A stretch of 64,000 bases of DNA from Dreissena polymorpha (taxonomy: Eukaryota > Mollusca > Bivalvia > Myida > Dreissenidae): NCBI RefSeq assembly GCF_020536995.1, contig NC_068357.1:126891451-126955450 (forward strand), in the 5' to 3' direction. A program made the translations under genes and the position numbers. How positions within the stretch are numbered: position 1 is the first letter of the stretch; each line of letters begins with the position of its first letter. The notes under the pieces are model-generated. The model was given only the letters and a program-made list of their open reading frames with translations. It was not told where the DNA came from and searched no databases. Positions 1 to 11,999 of this stretch are shown piece after piece.

Positions 1-58
1 ATTGCCAAAATCCTACCCATTTTCAAAATCCTATTATAAAACGATTGTAAACGTATTG

Positions 59-487
59 TTGAGGGGGTAATCACGTGGCAAACAAGATGGCGACGTCCAT
101 GCCAAGGAAGGTATTTTTCGTCGTTTTATACCCTGTATTACTTGTATTATTTCTTTTTATTCCGCTCACTTTCCAGCCATATTAGGAAGAAAGTTAATGG
201 CTTTTATTTCATAGTAATATTCGCTCTATATCTCGACTTTACTCGGTGCATAATTTCTTAGCGGGATGACCTAATTACAGCTCCATAAGAAAATTTGCGG
301 GGAGTAAAGTCGAGATACACAGCAAATTTAAATACAAAACAAACGCTAATAACCTTTTTACTGATATGGCTGGAAAGTGAGCGTCATTTAAAAAATAAAC
401 ATAAGTAATAAAGGGAATAAAACGGCGAAAAATAACCGTCTCGGTATGGACGTCGCCATCTTGAATATCACGTAATTACCCCCTCAA
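59..487. mobile_element. Foldback (long-TIR) MITE
   Basis: The two ends are inverted copies of each other: TTGAGGGGGTAATCACGTGG at the left matches the complement of the right end. The arms run about 130 bp (59-190 and 358-487), and the inner part also pairs (ATCTCGACTTTACTC near 230 with GAGTAAAGTCGAGAT near 303). The element is thus close to one large imperfect hairpin with no coding capacity. Confidence 0.75.
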
Positions 488-537
488 GTAAATCGTATAA
501 CGGCATGCGGTCTCAGTGTAATAATCAATTGAGTCTT

Positions 538-740
538 GTTCTGCGAAAACTGGGCATAATGCATGTGCGTAAAGTGTCGTCCCAGATTAGCTAATCAGAG
601 ACGACACTTTCGCCTAAATTGGAATTTTTGCTTTAGAAGATACTTCATTTAAACGAATAATGTCATGTCTGAACATGCTAATCTGGGACGACACTTTACG
701 CACATACATTATGCCCAGTTTTCTCAGAACGCGACTCAAT
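538..740. mobile_element. Hairpin MITE, family A
   Basis: Starts with a GTTCTG(C/A)GAAAACTGGGC end and finishes with its complement GCCCAGTTTTCTCAGAACGC. Inside are GTGTCGTCCCAGATTAGC and its inverted partner. This is the commonest repeat of the window (over 15 copies); it is non-coding and consistent with a non-autonomous DNA transposon. Confidence 0.8.
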
Positions 741-749
741 TTAACCATG

Positions 750-870
750 TTCTGGGAAAACTGGGCTAAATACATGCGTAAAGGGATGTCCCAAATTAGC
801 CTGTACAGGCCACACAGACTTGCGTAAAAGATGTTAATGTCATAAGATACTCTTTTTTGTGTGTCAGGTC
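750..870. mobile_element. Hairpin MITE family A, truncated and diverged
   Basis: TGTTCTGGGAAAACTGGGC begins a second copy directly after the first. Only the left half is recognisable before similarity fades. Confidence 0.5.
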
Positions 871-2974
871 CAATTAAAACGGGTTTTTGATTGATTAATT
901 CATGTCATACGATTTTATTCTCGTTTAGTCTTTTTATTTCATAATAAAACATATATATATCGTGATAAATTAAACCTTATTTTACAATACGTTTGCATAG
1001 GTCACCATGAGATTATCTTAGTCTACCATGATTAATTTCGGTACATAGACATTGTCAGCTACACCCACAAAAATGTAACTAAAATTTAATGTTTTTCATT
1101 CTTTACAGAAGGGACACATTTAACCCCTAGACTTCGAATTCGACTCCCTAAGCAATTAATAAATTGTACCGATGACAAAAAACCAACATTGTCGTGAGAC
1201 GGGACGTGCCAACCCAAATCTTGCCTGCCGAGCCAGATCGGGTGCAATTTCACATAAATAAAAGAACACTGTATGAGCGGGTAGGATCAAGTATCATCGA
1301 GCCCGATCGGATTTTACCCTTACACCAGGAGCGCTTAATTGATAACCATCAGTGGCGTGCTTGATTTATGTTCGCAATCGTGGGACTAAATCGGTTAAAT
1401 ATATTTTACATTTCCCCGATGGTCTTTGTTAACGTTTATAGCTTAATGATTGCGTAGTAAACTGAAAAACATATTCTGTCGAGTCATTATAGCCGAAATT
1501 GTTTCATTAAACAGCATCAAGACTCGGTGTTTTGGATTCAGTAGAATGTGCGCATGTTATTTAAGATCTGTAGGATTTATCTAGATTGTAAACACTGACA
1601 AAACATTCACCAAACATCCAGGCGAGAGAAAAAAAAAACGAACTGAAAGTTCTGAGACGTTGCTGTGAAGATGTGAATTCCGGATGCAATATTTAGATTT
1701 TCGCTCGATATCGTAGGAATTAGCTTGAAAACTGTTTATCTAAGACGCTTTAGCCGCGAGAAAGGGAGTTTACACTGAGATCTAAATATGAAATACTGAA
1801 GAAAGATTGAATATTTCACGTGAGTGGGTTTGATCAATAATAGATCGCAGGAAAAATTGTATTGAGACAAAATACGTTACTTCATAGACATCAGTTTAGA
1901 CATTAAATTGATGGACTAAAATCAACAATCAAGGAGAATCTGCAATCTAAGGCGTGTGCAAACATTTTCTGTTGATGAACAGAGAACTCCAAAGAGGATA
2001 AATGTTAAAGGACGAACCAAAATGACATATCAAGTTTAATACTGAAGACGATATATATGTTCTTGTTTCAGGATATTATTTTAGATGGTAAAGTAACAAA
2101 CAGACAAACTGAAAACGGATACACATGTGACTTGTGTGTGTGTGAATGGGAACGTTTAGACCATTGAACAAGAATGTGATGATAAAAGATATAGCATACA
2201 CGTGGATGCAAATATTGAATGAAAATAAAATATCACATCATGCAAAATTATTCAAATTAATGGAGAAACCCCGCTCGCTATTTTGTATACAGTGTTCCAT
2301 AATCCACTGAGGTATTGCCCTGAGTAAGGGAGTATATTATTGCGCTTGGATGGACGGGCTTTATCATCATAATATCCTTCATTCATTAAGACGCAAGGAA
2401 TGTCCAGAGGATTTCAACGCAGGACTTAATAAACACACAGCGAATTAAATAAGATTTCATGTTTGAGTCGCATCGAGAGAGCGCAGTATGGATTTTACAT
2501 TAGTCTCGCCCGATTGAAACTTCGCTCACTCGTGAAATGCGGGTTTGCTGATGAACTTTGCGGAATACACAGGCATCTTTGGACTGAATGGTGATCTGTT
2601 AGTCTACCAAAACGGCTCGACGAAGCGACAAGCACAGACACTGGTTTATTAAGTGTATTTTGGCGAAGTGCACAAATGGACGATTGACTGCAAATTTTTG
2701 TGACACCGCGTTCTGAATGGGGACTCATTGAAACGATTGTGTGCGGATAAACATTACAGACCGGCTTCGTAGCGCGATCTTCGGAGATTAGTCACTGATT
2801 GAATATCGGGATGATAGACTGGTAATTGAATATATTGACTGAACGCTTTGCGTCCCGCACAGAGAGGCATATTTTACGAGCTAAATCCTCTACTTGAAAC
2901 ACGCCAAAGAAAACGTTTTAATGAGTGTTTAATTTTCACAAGTATGCGCGTTTCTTCTTGAAAAATGTTGTAAA
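871..2974. other. No gene seen; upstream flank of the GPCR
   Basis: AT-rich DNA without a convincing reading frame or repeat. It should hold the promoter and 5' leader of the receptor at 2975, but I cannot identify a TATA box or start site with confidence. Confidence 0.5.
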
Positions 2975-4357
2975 ATGGGGAAAATTATTTTGTATAAATT
3001 GACCAAAGTATCTGATCTGAAATCCTCTAATTTTATCGAGTATGATATGATGGAATATATGGAAACGGAAAACGTCACCGTATCTCATAATACCGTAATA
3101 ACTATGACGTCGGACTGTATTCACACGGCAACGCTCGCGGTGTGCACAGTGCTCGTGATCTTCGTGCTGTTTCTCGGCTGTGCAGGAAATGGAATCGTCT
3201 TGTTTAACGCGCTGACAACCAAGCGGCACCGGCACGCCAGCGACCTCCTAGTGATTAATCTTGCCGGCGCAGACTTCATAATGTGCACGTGCCTTTCGCC
3301 GATGTTCCTTTTCCTTTTGTTTTCAACGTCAGAAATACCAAAAGTGTTTTGCGCGAGCATTTTATTTCTTGGAGTCACCAGCGGCCTTCTGTCGCTGCTG
3401 AGTCTCGTCTCAGTCGCCATGCACCGGAAGTGTCGAGTCGCCGGCCTGTTGCGCAAGTCCATGAGTTTATCGAAGATTTCTGTCGTTGTCGGCATAATCT
3501 GGATTATTAGCGTCACCGTTGCCGTCGCCGGAACCCTACACGTGACGCTTTTGTGGAAAGACGAGACAATAAATGAGTGTACAAATGTGATTAATGGAGG
3601 TAAAAGTGGTAGTTTCGTCCTGTACTATCTGTCACCGGTGACAATAGTAGGATTATTATTAATTTGTGTGTGTTACGGGAGCATAGCGAGCGCCGCCCGA
3701 GGGCATCAAAACTATGGTCAGTTAGGTATGGCCCCCAGGGCAGGCGGTTGCCATAGTAACACGAATTGCGTGAACCGCAAAATTGACAACCAACAATTTT
3801 GTGCTGATAAATGTTCATCCCCTAGTCCCGATTCAAGTACTGATAATGGAAATAAAGCCTTAATTATGTGCTTCGTCGTAACTCTTACTGTTTCATTGTG
3901 TTGGGGACCATTAATTATGTCGCAGTTTGTTCAGATCTTTACGGGGGAAACTATTATATTGTACCAGGTTAAATTATGTGGCATTGCTTTGATATTTCTC
4001 AATAGTGCCTTAAACCCTTATCTTTATGGTCAGAATAACTGCAAGACGAAACATAGATATATTAAATGGTTATACGCGTGTGCGCGCTGCGAATATTCCC
4101 TACCTATAAAGCACAAACTGAAACAAAACTTGGATCACGAACTTGAGCAGTGTCCCCTTAAGGGATCGCCGCCAAACCAGGACGATACGGTGAGCGGCCC
4201 GATTTCCGGCCCCTCGTGCAACTCGTGTAGCGACTGTCGCGTCACGGACGCTCTGCACGCGCGCCAGTACCTGACAAACATCCGGTACGCACAGCTTCTT
4301 ATGACCAGTTTCCGGGACTCGTTTGCAGTAAAAACAGCGCCCGTGGAAAACGTGTGA
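2975..4357 (+). CDS. Orphan class A (rhodopsin-like) G protein-coupled receptor, intronless
   Basis: 460 residues in one exon, predicted seven-helix plasma-membrane receptor; the ligand cannot be told. Class A landmarks are visible: N72 in GNGIV (helix 1), NLAGAD with D100 (helix 2), C126 at the top of helix 3 and C202 in loop 2 (likely disulphide), W176 (helix 4), P221 (helix 5), CWGP at 309-312 (helix 6) and NPYLY at 347-351 (helix 7). The helix 3 DRY motif is H150-R151-K152: the Arg stays, exactly 25 residues after C126, but its acidic and aromatic neighbours are gone. Loop 3 (about 240-293) is long, with Cys, Asn and Ser. The tail is about 107 residues with several Cys that could be lipidated. 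The track start is used; Met25, Met26 or Met29 (3047, 3050, 3059) would give a shorter N-terminus that keeps the N33-V-T glycosylation site. Class assignment is firm; subfamily is unknown. Confidence 0.9.
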   Translation: MGKIILYKLTKVSDLKSSNFIEYDMMEYMETENVTVSHNTVITMTSDCIHTATLAVCTVLVIFVLFLGCAGNGIVLFNALTTKRHRHASDLLVINLAGADFIMCTCLSPMFLFLLFSTSEIPKVFCASILFLGVTSGLLSLLSLVSVAMHRKCRVAGLLRKSMSLSKISVVVGIIWIISVTVAVAGTLHVTLLWKDETINECTNVINGGKSGSFVLYYLSPVTIVGLLLICVCYGSIASAARGHQNYGQLGMAPRAGGCHSNTNCVNRKIDNQQFCADKCSSPSPDSSTDNGNKALIMCFVVTLTVSLCWGPLIMSQFVQIFTGETIILYQVKLCGIALIFLNSALNPYLYGQNNCKTKHRYIKWLYACARCEYSLPIKHKLKQNLDHELEQCPLKGSPPNQDDTVSGPISGPSCNSCSDCRVTDALHARQYLTNIRYAQLLMTSFRDSFAVKTAPVENV

Positions 4358-4968
4358 AATTGATCCGGTTATTATTTTTATATTAACCGATGTTGTGTTT
4401 TTTTAAGAATGTGCCAATTTGAAGGACAATCGAAATTGAGCTTTGCTGGTACTCGAAAAGATTCCTAGTGAAAACTTTAATTTCTTCCAATCATATAATT
4501 TATTTAAAATGATAAGTCACTAAGATGTTCGTGCATAAATTTAAAAATCTTTGGTCCGAGTATTGGTTTATTTACATTGTACAAAACTAGACAAGCGTTG
4601 TTTAAATTATTATTTTTTCGACATGTATAAACGTTAGTACCCTGTCATTGGATTTCGCAAATGCACTTTGATTTAAAGTGCATCTAAGTATAACGTTTGT
4701 TAAGATTGCTTTTAAATAATTTGTTATAACAGTACCATCGACATTGCTCGTTTAATAGCCTATACATTAACGTTTGTGATTAAACTTCCCTTGTTAATTA
4801 GCGAGTTAATTAATTGTTCACCGCATGTTAAGCGAGCGTAGCCATTTTGTTATTATATTTTTAAACTATGATATCTTACTTTAAAAAAATATGTTCCGTT
4901 TTTTTTATGTTCCCTATGTTTACTGCTTGCGCGTATATCATTTTATATCGATATGGCTGATTTTAGAT

Positions 4969-4974
4969 AATAAA
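4969..4974 (+). terminator. Candidate poly(A) signal of the GPCR
   Basis: AATAAA about 610 bp past the receptor stop codon in AT-rich DNA. Another AATAAA lies near 5366. Which one is used cannot be told. Confidence 0.35.
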
Positions 4975-5138
4975 ACTTGTTTTTTTGGTTTCCTTTTGTA
5001 TTATTCATATATAATCAATGCCATGCGTGAAGGCATTTTACAATGCCCGAAATTATTTATCATCGACAATTGTACAATAATGTTGAAAGTCAAATGTCTT
5101 TCGTATGCTAATGTCCCTGGCAAGGAAATGAATCTATA

Positions 5139-5307
5139 GGTAATCAGTTGTAGGTAATCAGTTGTAGGTAATCAGTTGTAGGTAATCAGTTGTAGGTAAT
5201 CAGTTGTAGGTAATCAGTTGTAGGTAATCAGTTGTAGGTAATCAGTTATAGGTAATCAGTTGTAGGTAATCAGTTGTAGGTAATCAGTTGTAGGTAATCA
5301 GTTGTGT
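5139..5307. repeat. 14 bp minisatellite, about 12 copies
   Basis: The unit TAGGTAATCAGTTG is repeated head to tail almost without change; one copy has TTATA for TTGTA. The near identity suggests recent expansion. Confidence 0.95.
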
Positions 5308-5374
5308 CAATGTTAACAAACTGTTTTAAACATATGGTAACTGTATTAACAAGAGCATTTTGAAAAAATAAAAA

Positions 5375-5604
5375 TTAACCCATTTATGCCTAGCGTCCTG
5401 AAAAAAGGACATTGCAAACAGCGTAGACCCAGATGAGACGCCGCATAGTGCGGCGTCTCATCTGGGTCTGCGCTGTTTGCTTAAATGAATTTCTTTATGA
5501 AATATTCTAAAAATAGACATAAATATACTTGACACCCCTAATTTTGGAAATAAATTGATCCAATTTAGAAGGATAGGAGAGTCCACTGGGCATAAATGGG
5601 TTAA
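5375..5604. mobile_element. Hairpin MITE, family C
   Basis: Ends TTAACCCATTTATGCC and GGCATAAATGGGTTAA are inverted. The core AGATGAGACGCCGCATAGTG folds back on GCGTCTCATCTGGGTC. Other copies are near 18775, 36514 and 54310. Confidence 0.8.
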
Positions 5605-5751
5605 AAATGTGTCAAACCACTGTAATCTTCTGAAGCGTAAAGAAGATGCATTTTATTCTGAAACATATCAAATGTACGTATATCGCTGCGATATGTATGT
5701 CGTTACGGTGTTTACAATTATCAACACATCTTTGTTATAGGAAACATGACA

Positions 5752-5868
5752 GTGATCATCGTTATCATCATCATTATCATCGTCATCGTAGTCATCACTA
5801 TTATTTTTCCCTTTTTTGTATTGTTTAAATAATAATAATAATAATAATAATAACAATAATAAATACTA
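5752..5868. repeat. Trinucleotide-rich simple repeat (ATC, then AAT)
   Basis: Imperfect ATC/GTC triplets (about 5752-5805) are followed by an (AAT)n run at about 5829-5865. Confidence 0.8.
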
Positions 5869-5869
5869 T

Positions 5870-6289
5870 TATTTTATAATTATTATGAGTAGTTAAAGTA
5901 GTGGCAGCAGCAGTAGTTTTTTTTATATATTTTACACAAATCACCTCCATTCATGTACACTTGACGTTAGTCCTGAAAAAAACTGCTAAAAACGAATAGT
6001 TAATGGCATGGTCAAGATATAGCATGTGCAAAGTAGATGCAAAAAGCATACAACATGAGAAGTTCGATATTTGACCGAAACAACCGTCTCAGTGTTATGT
6101 ATATTGACATATTTATTACCCTCATATTTAGAGATTTTAATACGGATTACTTTAATATAAAAATAATAACGTAAATCCTGTAGAGGTTGTTTCAAGGAAA
6201 AAACGAAGGAGTTATGTTTAAGTTGGTGTTCTTACTGCAAAAAAAATATATCTGTGTAAAAAAGAACAGCGTTGGGCGACTTTTTCAGT
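5870..6289. other. No gene or named element seen
   Basis: AT-rich spacer; reading frames here are short and show no family features. Confidence 0.4.
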
Positions 6290-6538
6290 CGCATTCTGAG
6301 AAAACTGGGTTTAATGCATGTGCGTCAAGTGTCGTCCGAGATTAGCCTGTGCAGTCCGCACAGTCTAATCAGGGACGACACTTTCCGCTTTAATTGTATT
6401 TTTCGCATAGTATACTTTTTTGTATAGTTTAAGCGGAAAATGTCGTCCCGGATAAGCCTGTGCGGACTGCACAAGCTAATCTGGAACGACACTTTACGCA
6501 CATGCATCAAGCCCAATTTTGTCAGAACGCGTCTCATT
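6290..6538. mobile_element. Hairpin MITE, family A
   Basis: TTCTGAGAAAACTGGGTTTA at the left and its inverted form CAATTTTGTCAGAACGCG at the right, with two inner GTCGTCC blocks in opposite orientation. Confidence 0.8.
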
Positions 6539-6599
6539 TGATTGCAGGTATACGATATTTCCGGGTAGTTTACACATGCCAATTCATAAAGCACTTGAT

Positions 6600-7213
6600 A
6601 TAAAACTCAGCTACAATATATTTTATTTTTATTTATTAAACATGTTATTTCAAATACTAAACTAAAATCACACGATAAACCGGGACTTCAACATGCCATA
6701 TCATTGTTCCGTTTATTTAATGTACACTCCGCACAAAGGGCGTACAATGACCAATAAAGAAGAAAATCGCACATTTTATTGCAAATGTATCATAAATCAT
6801 GAACAGTTTCAAACAGATTAAATATCCTCCATAAATCTGGGATCATATTGCTTTTTCAAATCCTTCATCTACCCACTTATCAAAGTGTCAAAATTTTATG
6901 AAGAAAAAATGTAGGCTGATTTATTGCTGGAAAGCAAGCTTATTACTTGTAATTTCATTCAAGTGTTCTTCGGTTAAGTTGTTACATGGACTCTCAATAT
7001 ATATTTTTCAATAAACATGCCGGGAAACATATTTATTGTTGCAATTGAGTATTTAAAGAATTTATATGAAACAGGCTTTTTATTGAAATGATCGGCAGAC
7101 ATGGGTGCACGAAATATGCACATTTGATTCACCATTTGCAGAAATTATTTATGTTTTTTTTTTATACAGTGGATATATACACTTATTATTTATGTATCTA
7201 CATAAAATATACA
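6600..7213. other. No gene seen
   Basis: AT-rich DNA with no convincing reading frame, hairpin or repeat match to the rest of the window. Confidence 0.4.
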
Positions 7214-7297
7214 GTCCAACCCCTCTAAAGCAGCCAGTCAAGGGAAACAGCCTAATTGGCTGCTTAAGCGGGGAGGCCTCTTAAGAGGGGGTTGGGT
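7214..7297. mobile_element. Short palindromic element
   Basis: CCAACCCCTCTAAAG at the left pairs with CTCTTAAGAGGGGGTTGG at the right across about 80 bp, with an inner AGCCTAATTGGCTGC hairpin. Confidence 0.55.
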
Positions 7298-7504
7298 CAT
7301 AGGGAGTCTGGAGTTGATGAGTGCATGGCCAACTGTTCAATTTTTTTATAAACAAAATGGTAAATATGTGTACATGTACTAAACAATGTATAGACTTAAA
7401 ATAATTTGTATGCGCTTATTTAAAAAACGTTTTGCCTGAATGCAAGTAACGTTTTTAAGTATGGACAAGATGTAATTGTGTCCGTAATGAAAGCTTATAG
7501 AGTC

Positions 7505-7742
7505 ACGTCATGCGAGAATGAGTCTTATGTCATAATCGACCAGTGTAGCTGACGATCAGCCTGTGTAGTCGCAGTCTTGTCAGGACCTACTCCGTCCCGA
7601 TCAGCCTGTGTAGTCGCAGTCTTGTCAGGACCTACTCCGTCCACTAATGAGACCACAAAACCTTGTGGGATTTTAAAGCGGAGAGGCCAAGCGCCTAGCC
7701 AGAATACGAGGATGATCTGCAGATACGCTGGCCGCATATGAC
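7505..7742. mobile_element. TIR element, family G, with an inner duplication
   Basis: Begins CGTCATGCGAGAATGAGTCT, an end shared with elements near 42336, 44295 and 58945. Inside, a 46 bp block starting GATCAGCCTGTGTAGTCGCA is duplicated in tandem (about 7555-7645). Confidence 0.6.
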
Positions 7743-8059
7743 AAAAAGACCCATTTTAGGGCGGCTATTCTGCTTAAACTTTAATGTAATTAAGACTATG
7801 CTAAACATAATCAAGACTATGCTTAACATAAAATTAACGTGAACATGTCTTGTAGTATGTTTACGTGTTCTTCATAGACAGAATGCCGACTCGACAAATT
7901 TTGTTTTCTAAACAATTTGGCTAAATGGCCTCACATCTCTACTGAGAATAGCAGATGATAAACAAGAAACCGTCGGAGACGGGTGATGCTCCTGAAAGTT
8001 TTTTTTTTGTCACAATATTGCACTATACATTCAGATAAAAGGAAACGTCTTGAGGGCAC

Positions 8060-8334
8060 AGTAGTTGGGGGGTGGACAATAAAAAAATTTATAGAAAATT
8101 TCAAAGGGCCATAACTCTGTGAAAAATCATCCGACCAGAACCCGCTGATAATATGCACATCTCCTCTTGGTAGTGAAGCTTCCCATAAAGTTTCATTGAA
8201 TTCCGGTCATTAGTTGCTGAGAAATAGCCCGGACAAAAATTGTGCACGGACGGACAGACAGACAGACGCAGACTAGGACAGACGAAGCGGCGACTATATG
8301 CTCCCCCCCAAAATAATTTTTGGGGGAGCATAAA
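8060..8334. mobile_element. SINE-like or non-autonomous repeat, family H
   Basis: A block with AGGGCCATAACTCTGTGAAA, a GGACGGACAGACAGACAGAC stretch and a terminal GGGGGAGCATAAAA. It resembles dispersed bivalve repeats that end in a GGGGGCATAAAA-type hairpin. Only one copy is in the window, so its borders are approximate. Confidence 0.5.
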
Positions 8335-8989
8335 AACTGTCCTGAGCAGGTTGTATTCACAAGATTTAACTTCAGTTGTGTAAGGAACAGTCTTCCATCT
8401 ATCTGACGTGTGTTCATATAATCAAATTTGAGCTAAAGAAGTAACAACTGCACTTCCACTTTCGACCATGTTTCTCAACAGAGAGAGACCATTTACTTAC
8501 TCGTTGGATACATCATAAGGACAACATGGCGTGGCGTCGTCATTTATATTGGGAAAATACTGCTTAATGAATTCTGGGCAAATGCATAACTTCTTAATGA
8601 ATATTGCGAAAAATACGCTACTTCTTACTGAGTATTGGGCAAATACGTTAATGATTAATAAATAGTGCCAAGATACGTGCCTTCTATGTGAATATATGGC
8701 AAAAAATGACATCTGCACGAAAAGCGGGCACATACGTGACTTATTGAGTGTTAACGATGTTTCACTATACACCATACAAGGACAAGAGCTGTCCCTGACA
8801 CTCCACTATTCACCCACTTCGACAGTAGGATGTACATTTTTTGACAGTCACAATAGTGACATTTTAATGACAGATTTGAAAACAGATAAAGAGGCATATG
8901 CAAACTAAAATGTTGTTTTTTTAACAAGGTTTTGCCACGTAACAAGAAATGCCTAAATGTTAACCTTACATTTATGTTGTAGGCACATC

Positions 8990-9458
8990 TTAAAGGGGCC
9001 TTTTCACAGATTTTGGCATTTTTTTAAATTATTCATTGAATGCTTTATATTGATAAATGTAAACATTGGATCATAAAAGCTTCAGTAAAAAATCAAGAAA
9101 AAAAATAAAAAGGAAAAGAACATTGCCCGGAGCAGGTTTCGAACCAGTGACCCCTGGAGTCCTGCCAGAGTCCTGAAGTAAAAACGCTTTAGCCTACTGA
9201 GCTATTCCGCCGAGTACACATGCTGAACGTATTTTATACCTTATATAAGCAATCTTCGTAGTTTCACAAAATTTAACGACAAAAACAGAACTCTCCAAAT
9301 TATTCAATCGTTTCGCGTTGCAACGCTTTATAATTTTTAGGTTTTAAAATCGTCAAAAGATGCATATAATGGCTATATTAGAGCATGGTTAATGTTCAGT
9401 ATTACTGTTTCCTCACAAATATCAATTTACCAAAGCGTGAAAAGATCCCTTTAAATCA
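8990..9458 (-). mobile_element. TIR element carrying a tRNA-like core (family J), copy 1
   Basis: Outer ends TTAAAGGGGCCTTTTCACAG and CGTGAAAAGATCCCTTTAA are imperfect inverted repeats. On the minus strand the middle (about 9124-9218) has an A box (TAGCTCAGTAGGCTA) and a B box (GGTTCGAAACC) of a tRNA-derived RNA polymerase III promoter. It is not a working tRNA: the region between the boxes is too long and does not fold as an anticodon arm. Confidence 0.7.
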
Positions 9459-9480
9459 TGTTTCTTTAAACGAAAAATCG

Positions 9481-9546
9481 CATAATAGCGGAAAGTGTCG
9501 TCGCATACTAGTATTAGCCTCATGAACGACACTTTACGCACATGAT
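9481..9546. mobile_element. Family A remnant between two family J copies
   Basis: GCGGAAAGTGTCGTCGCATA to GACACTTTACGCACATG is the right half of a family A hairpin wedged between two inverted J copies. Confidence 0.5.
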
Positions 9547-10066
9547 TTAAAGGGATCTTTTCACGCTTTGGTAAATTGACAAAATTGAAAAAAGTTGTTT
9601 CAGATTCGCAAATTTTCGTTTTAGTTATGATATTTGTGAGGAAACAGTAATACTGAACATTTACCATGGTCTAATAGAGCCATTATATGCATCTTTTGAC
9701 AATTTTAAAACCCAAAAATTATAAAGCGTTGCAACGCGAAACGATTGAATAATTTGGAGAGTTCTGTTTTTGTCGTTAAATTTTGTGAAACTACGAAGAT
9801 TGCTTATATAAGGTATAAAATACGTTCAGCATGTGTACTCGGCGGAATAGCTCAGTAGGCTAAAGCGTTTTTACTTCAGGACTCTGGCTGGACTCCAGGG
9901 GTCACTGGTTCGAAACCTGGTCCGGGCAATGTTCTTTTCCTTTTTTTAATTTTTTTCTTGATTTTTTACTGGAGCTTTTACGATCCAATGTTTACATTTA
10001 TCGATATAAAGCATTTAATGAATAAGTTAAATAATGCCAAAATCTGTGAAAAGGCCCCTTTAAAAG
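9547..10066 (+). mobile_element. TIR element with tRNA-like core (family J), copy 2, inverted
   Basis: Nearly the reverse complement of the copy at 8990-9458, so the pair could form a hairpin of about 470 bp per arm. The A box (TAGCTCAGTAGGCTA, near 9849) and B box (GGTTCGAAACC, near 9907) are on the plus strand. Confidence 0.7.
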
Positions 10067-10878
10067 TAATGTTCTTGAGTACAAACCTTGATCATAGCAG
10101 AACTCCCATGTCTTCTTCTACAAATGGGCGAATATTACATCTAAGACTATGCATTACTAGTAGATCTACAAACAAATGTTGTGTGCTGTCACAGTAAAAA
10201 GTCTATAAATAAAAAATAATAATGAAAATACGCAAAGACTTTAAAACAAGAAATATCTTTTAAAAAAGATATACGTCGTTGATTGTGGTTGGAGTTTATG
10301 AAAGGTAAAGAGTTCAATGAATGAGATCAAGGATAGCGAATGTCTTTTTCTGTGCATTTCTTAGCTGCATCACACGCAGTACGGGATGTTAGGCGGAGTT
10401 TTTGCGGCTTATTTTACATTATTACATATTGCTGGTCATAAAGCTATAGAAACAAAACAGAAAACCAAAAGAATAATGGAAGTGCAATTAAAACATATGA
10501 GTCAACCGGCCACACGCGAAATGTCCGTACACATTTTAAATATTTATACGCGCGTTCTTCAAACAAACCTGTTTTAGTGGTTTGTCGGGCATTGCTATTT
10601 GATTCGAGTATTAACAGTATCGAGAATCATCGCGCTTATGCTTAATACATTAGTTAATATGGTGGAATAATTCTTGTTAAATTAATTAAAAATAATATTT
10701 ATCATGGTATTGTTGAAAACACATTAAGAATCTATTATTGACATACCATAATTATATCGCTGTATATCTTAATTTAACATCTTTCTGGTCTAAAGAAAAT
10801 TCCAGTTCACCTAGTTCACGCTATAGCGTCTTTTTTATATAACGATTATTTTACTGGCCGCGAACTCCGGTCAGCACA
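10067..10878. other. No gene seen
   Basis: A 63-codon frame at 10386-10577 shows no recognisable feature. The rest is AT-rich spacer. Confidence 0.4.
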
Positions 10879-11530
10879 TAAGGGGGCAGGGGATATATTT
10901 TTGACCAAATTTCGAGTTCCGAAAGGCCGCAAACAGTCAAATCCATTGCATCAAAACAGAAAGTGACACAAGAAAGCCTTTTTGTGTCAGTGTCATAGCA
11001 TAGGCATTATACATTGAAAATACAACCAAAGACAAGGCTGGCTTCTTCACTTGTGAAACTATGGCCCTTGATCTTTCCCCCCACCCACCTCATTTTTAAT
11101 GAAAAATTGAGAAATTTGACCCATTTCATGGCATGCACAGAACATTCAAACAGAATGCAATCCTAGTTTTGGCTACATTACTCATTAATTTCATCCCTGT
11201 GCTTTGTTTATTTGCCTAGAAAAGTGTCTCCCATACGTTTAGATTTTTCACAATTTACCTTCAAAATTTTGTTCTGTTTCTGCAGCGTGAAATATTGACT
11301 TCCGACAAAAGTGAAAACCTCCTTTTTGAAGATTCAAAATTTCCTTGCTAGGGAGCTGTGGCTAGTTGTAATGTTTTTTTCCAAAATTTTGAGACATTCT
11401 TTCTACAACCTTAAACAAGAAATACATCTTATAAATTCCTAATTGATTTTTAAAGACCATAGGTAACACCTACCCTAAAGATATGTAATTTTCATGGACC
11501 CCCCTTTCACTGATATATCCCCTGCCACCT
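10879..11530. repeat. 652 bp direct repeat, left copy, with its own inverted ends
   Basis: Begins TAAGGGGGCAGGGGATATAT and ends ATATATCCCCTGCCACCT, so each copy has terminal inverted repeats. By eye it is identical over its full length to 13018-13669. No coding frame. Confidence 0.85.
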
Positions 11531-11999
11531 TAAGTTTTTTAATGTATGCATAATAAAACAAAAAGCTTTTGTTATATTAAAATATAATGTTTAATGAATT
11601 AAATGCAACATTTCTGAACTGTATCCTGTGTTTTGTTTGTATTTCATAGTAATTCCAAAAATTCACACAATTCAAGGGAAACAACCAGAACAGAAATAAT
11701 CAAAAAAATAGTGTTCCTATTCACAACATTTGACTCTATTTAGCAGAGAAGCACACAAGTTATATGTCAAATGTTTAAAATGATTATTGACACTATCAAT
11801 CAGTCTTACAGATGTATATTCCCATATGATTACATAATACATGCACCAAATATTGATATTCATTCATTAAAATACCATTCAAAATTAGATCACTCCATAA
11901 GAAATCACAGCACAGTTATAAAAACAATCACGCTAGGAAAAACAAAGGTGTACTTTTCAAAAAAGGAGTATTTCCAAACTATAAAGTTTCTGCAGGCAT

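Noticed and set aside
2936-3818. Other frames overlapping the GPCR
   Set aside because: Shadows of the receptor in other frames.
5139-5307. CRISPR-like regular repeat
   Set aside because: Units are contiguous without spacers; it is a minisatellite in an animal genome.
9124-9930. tRNA genes
   Set aside because: A and B boxes are present, but the cloverleaf is not; they are the cores of family J repeats.
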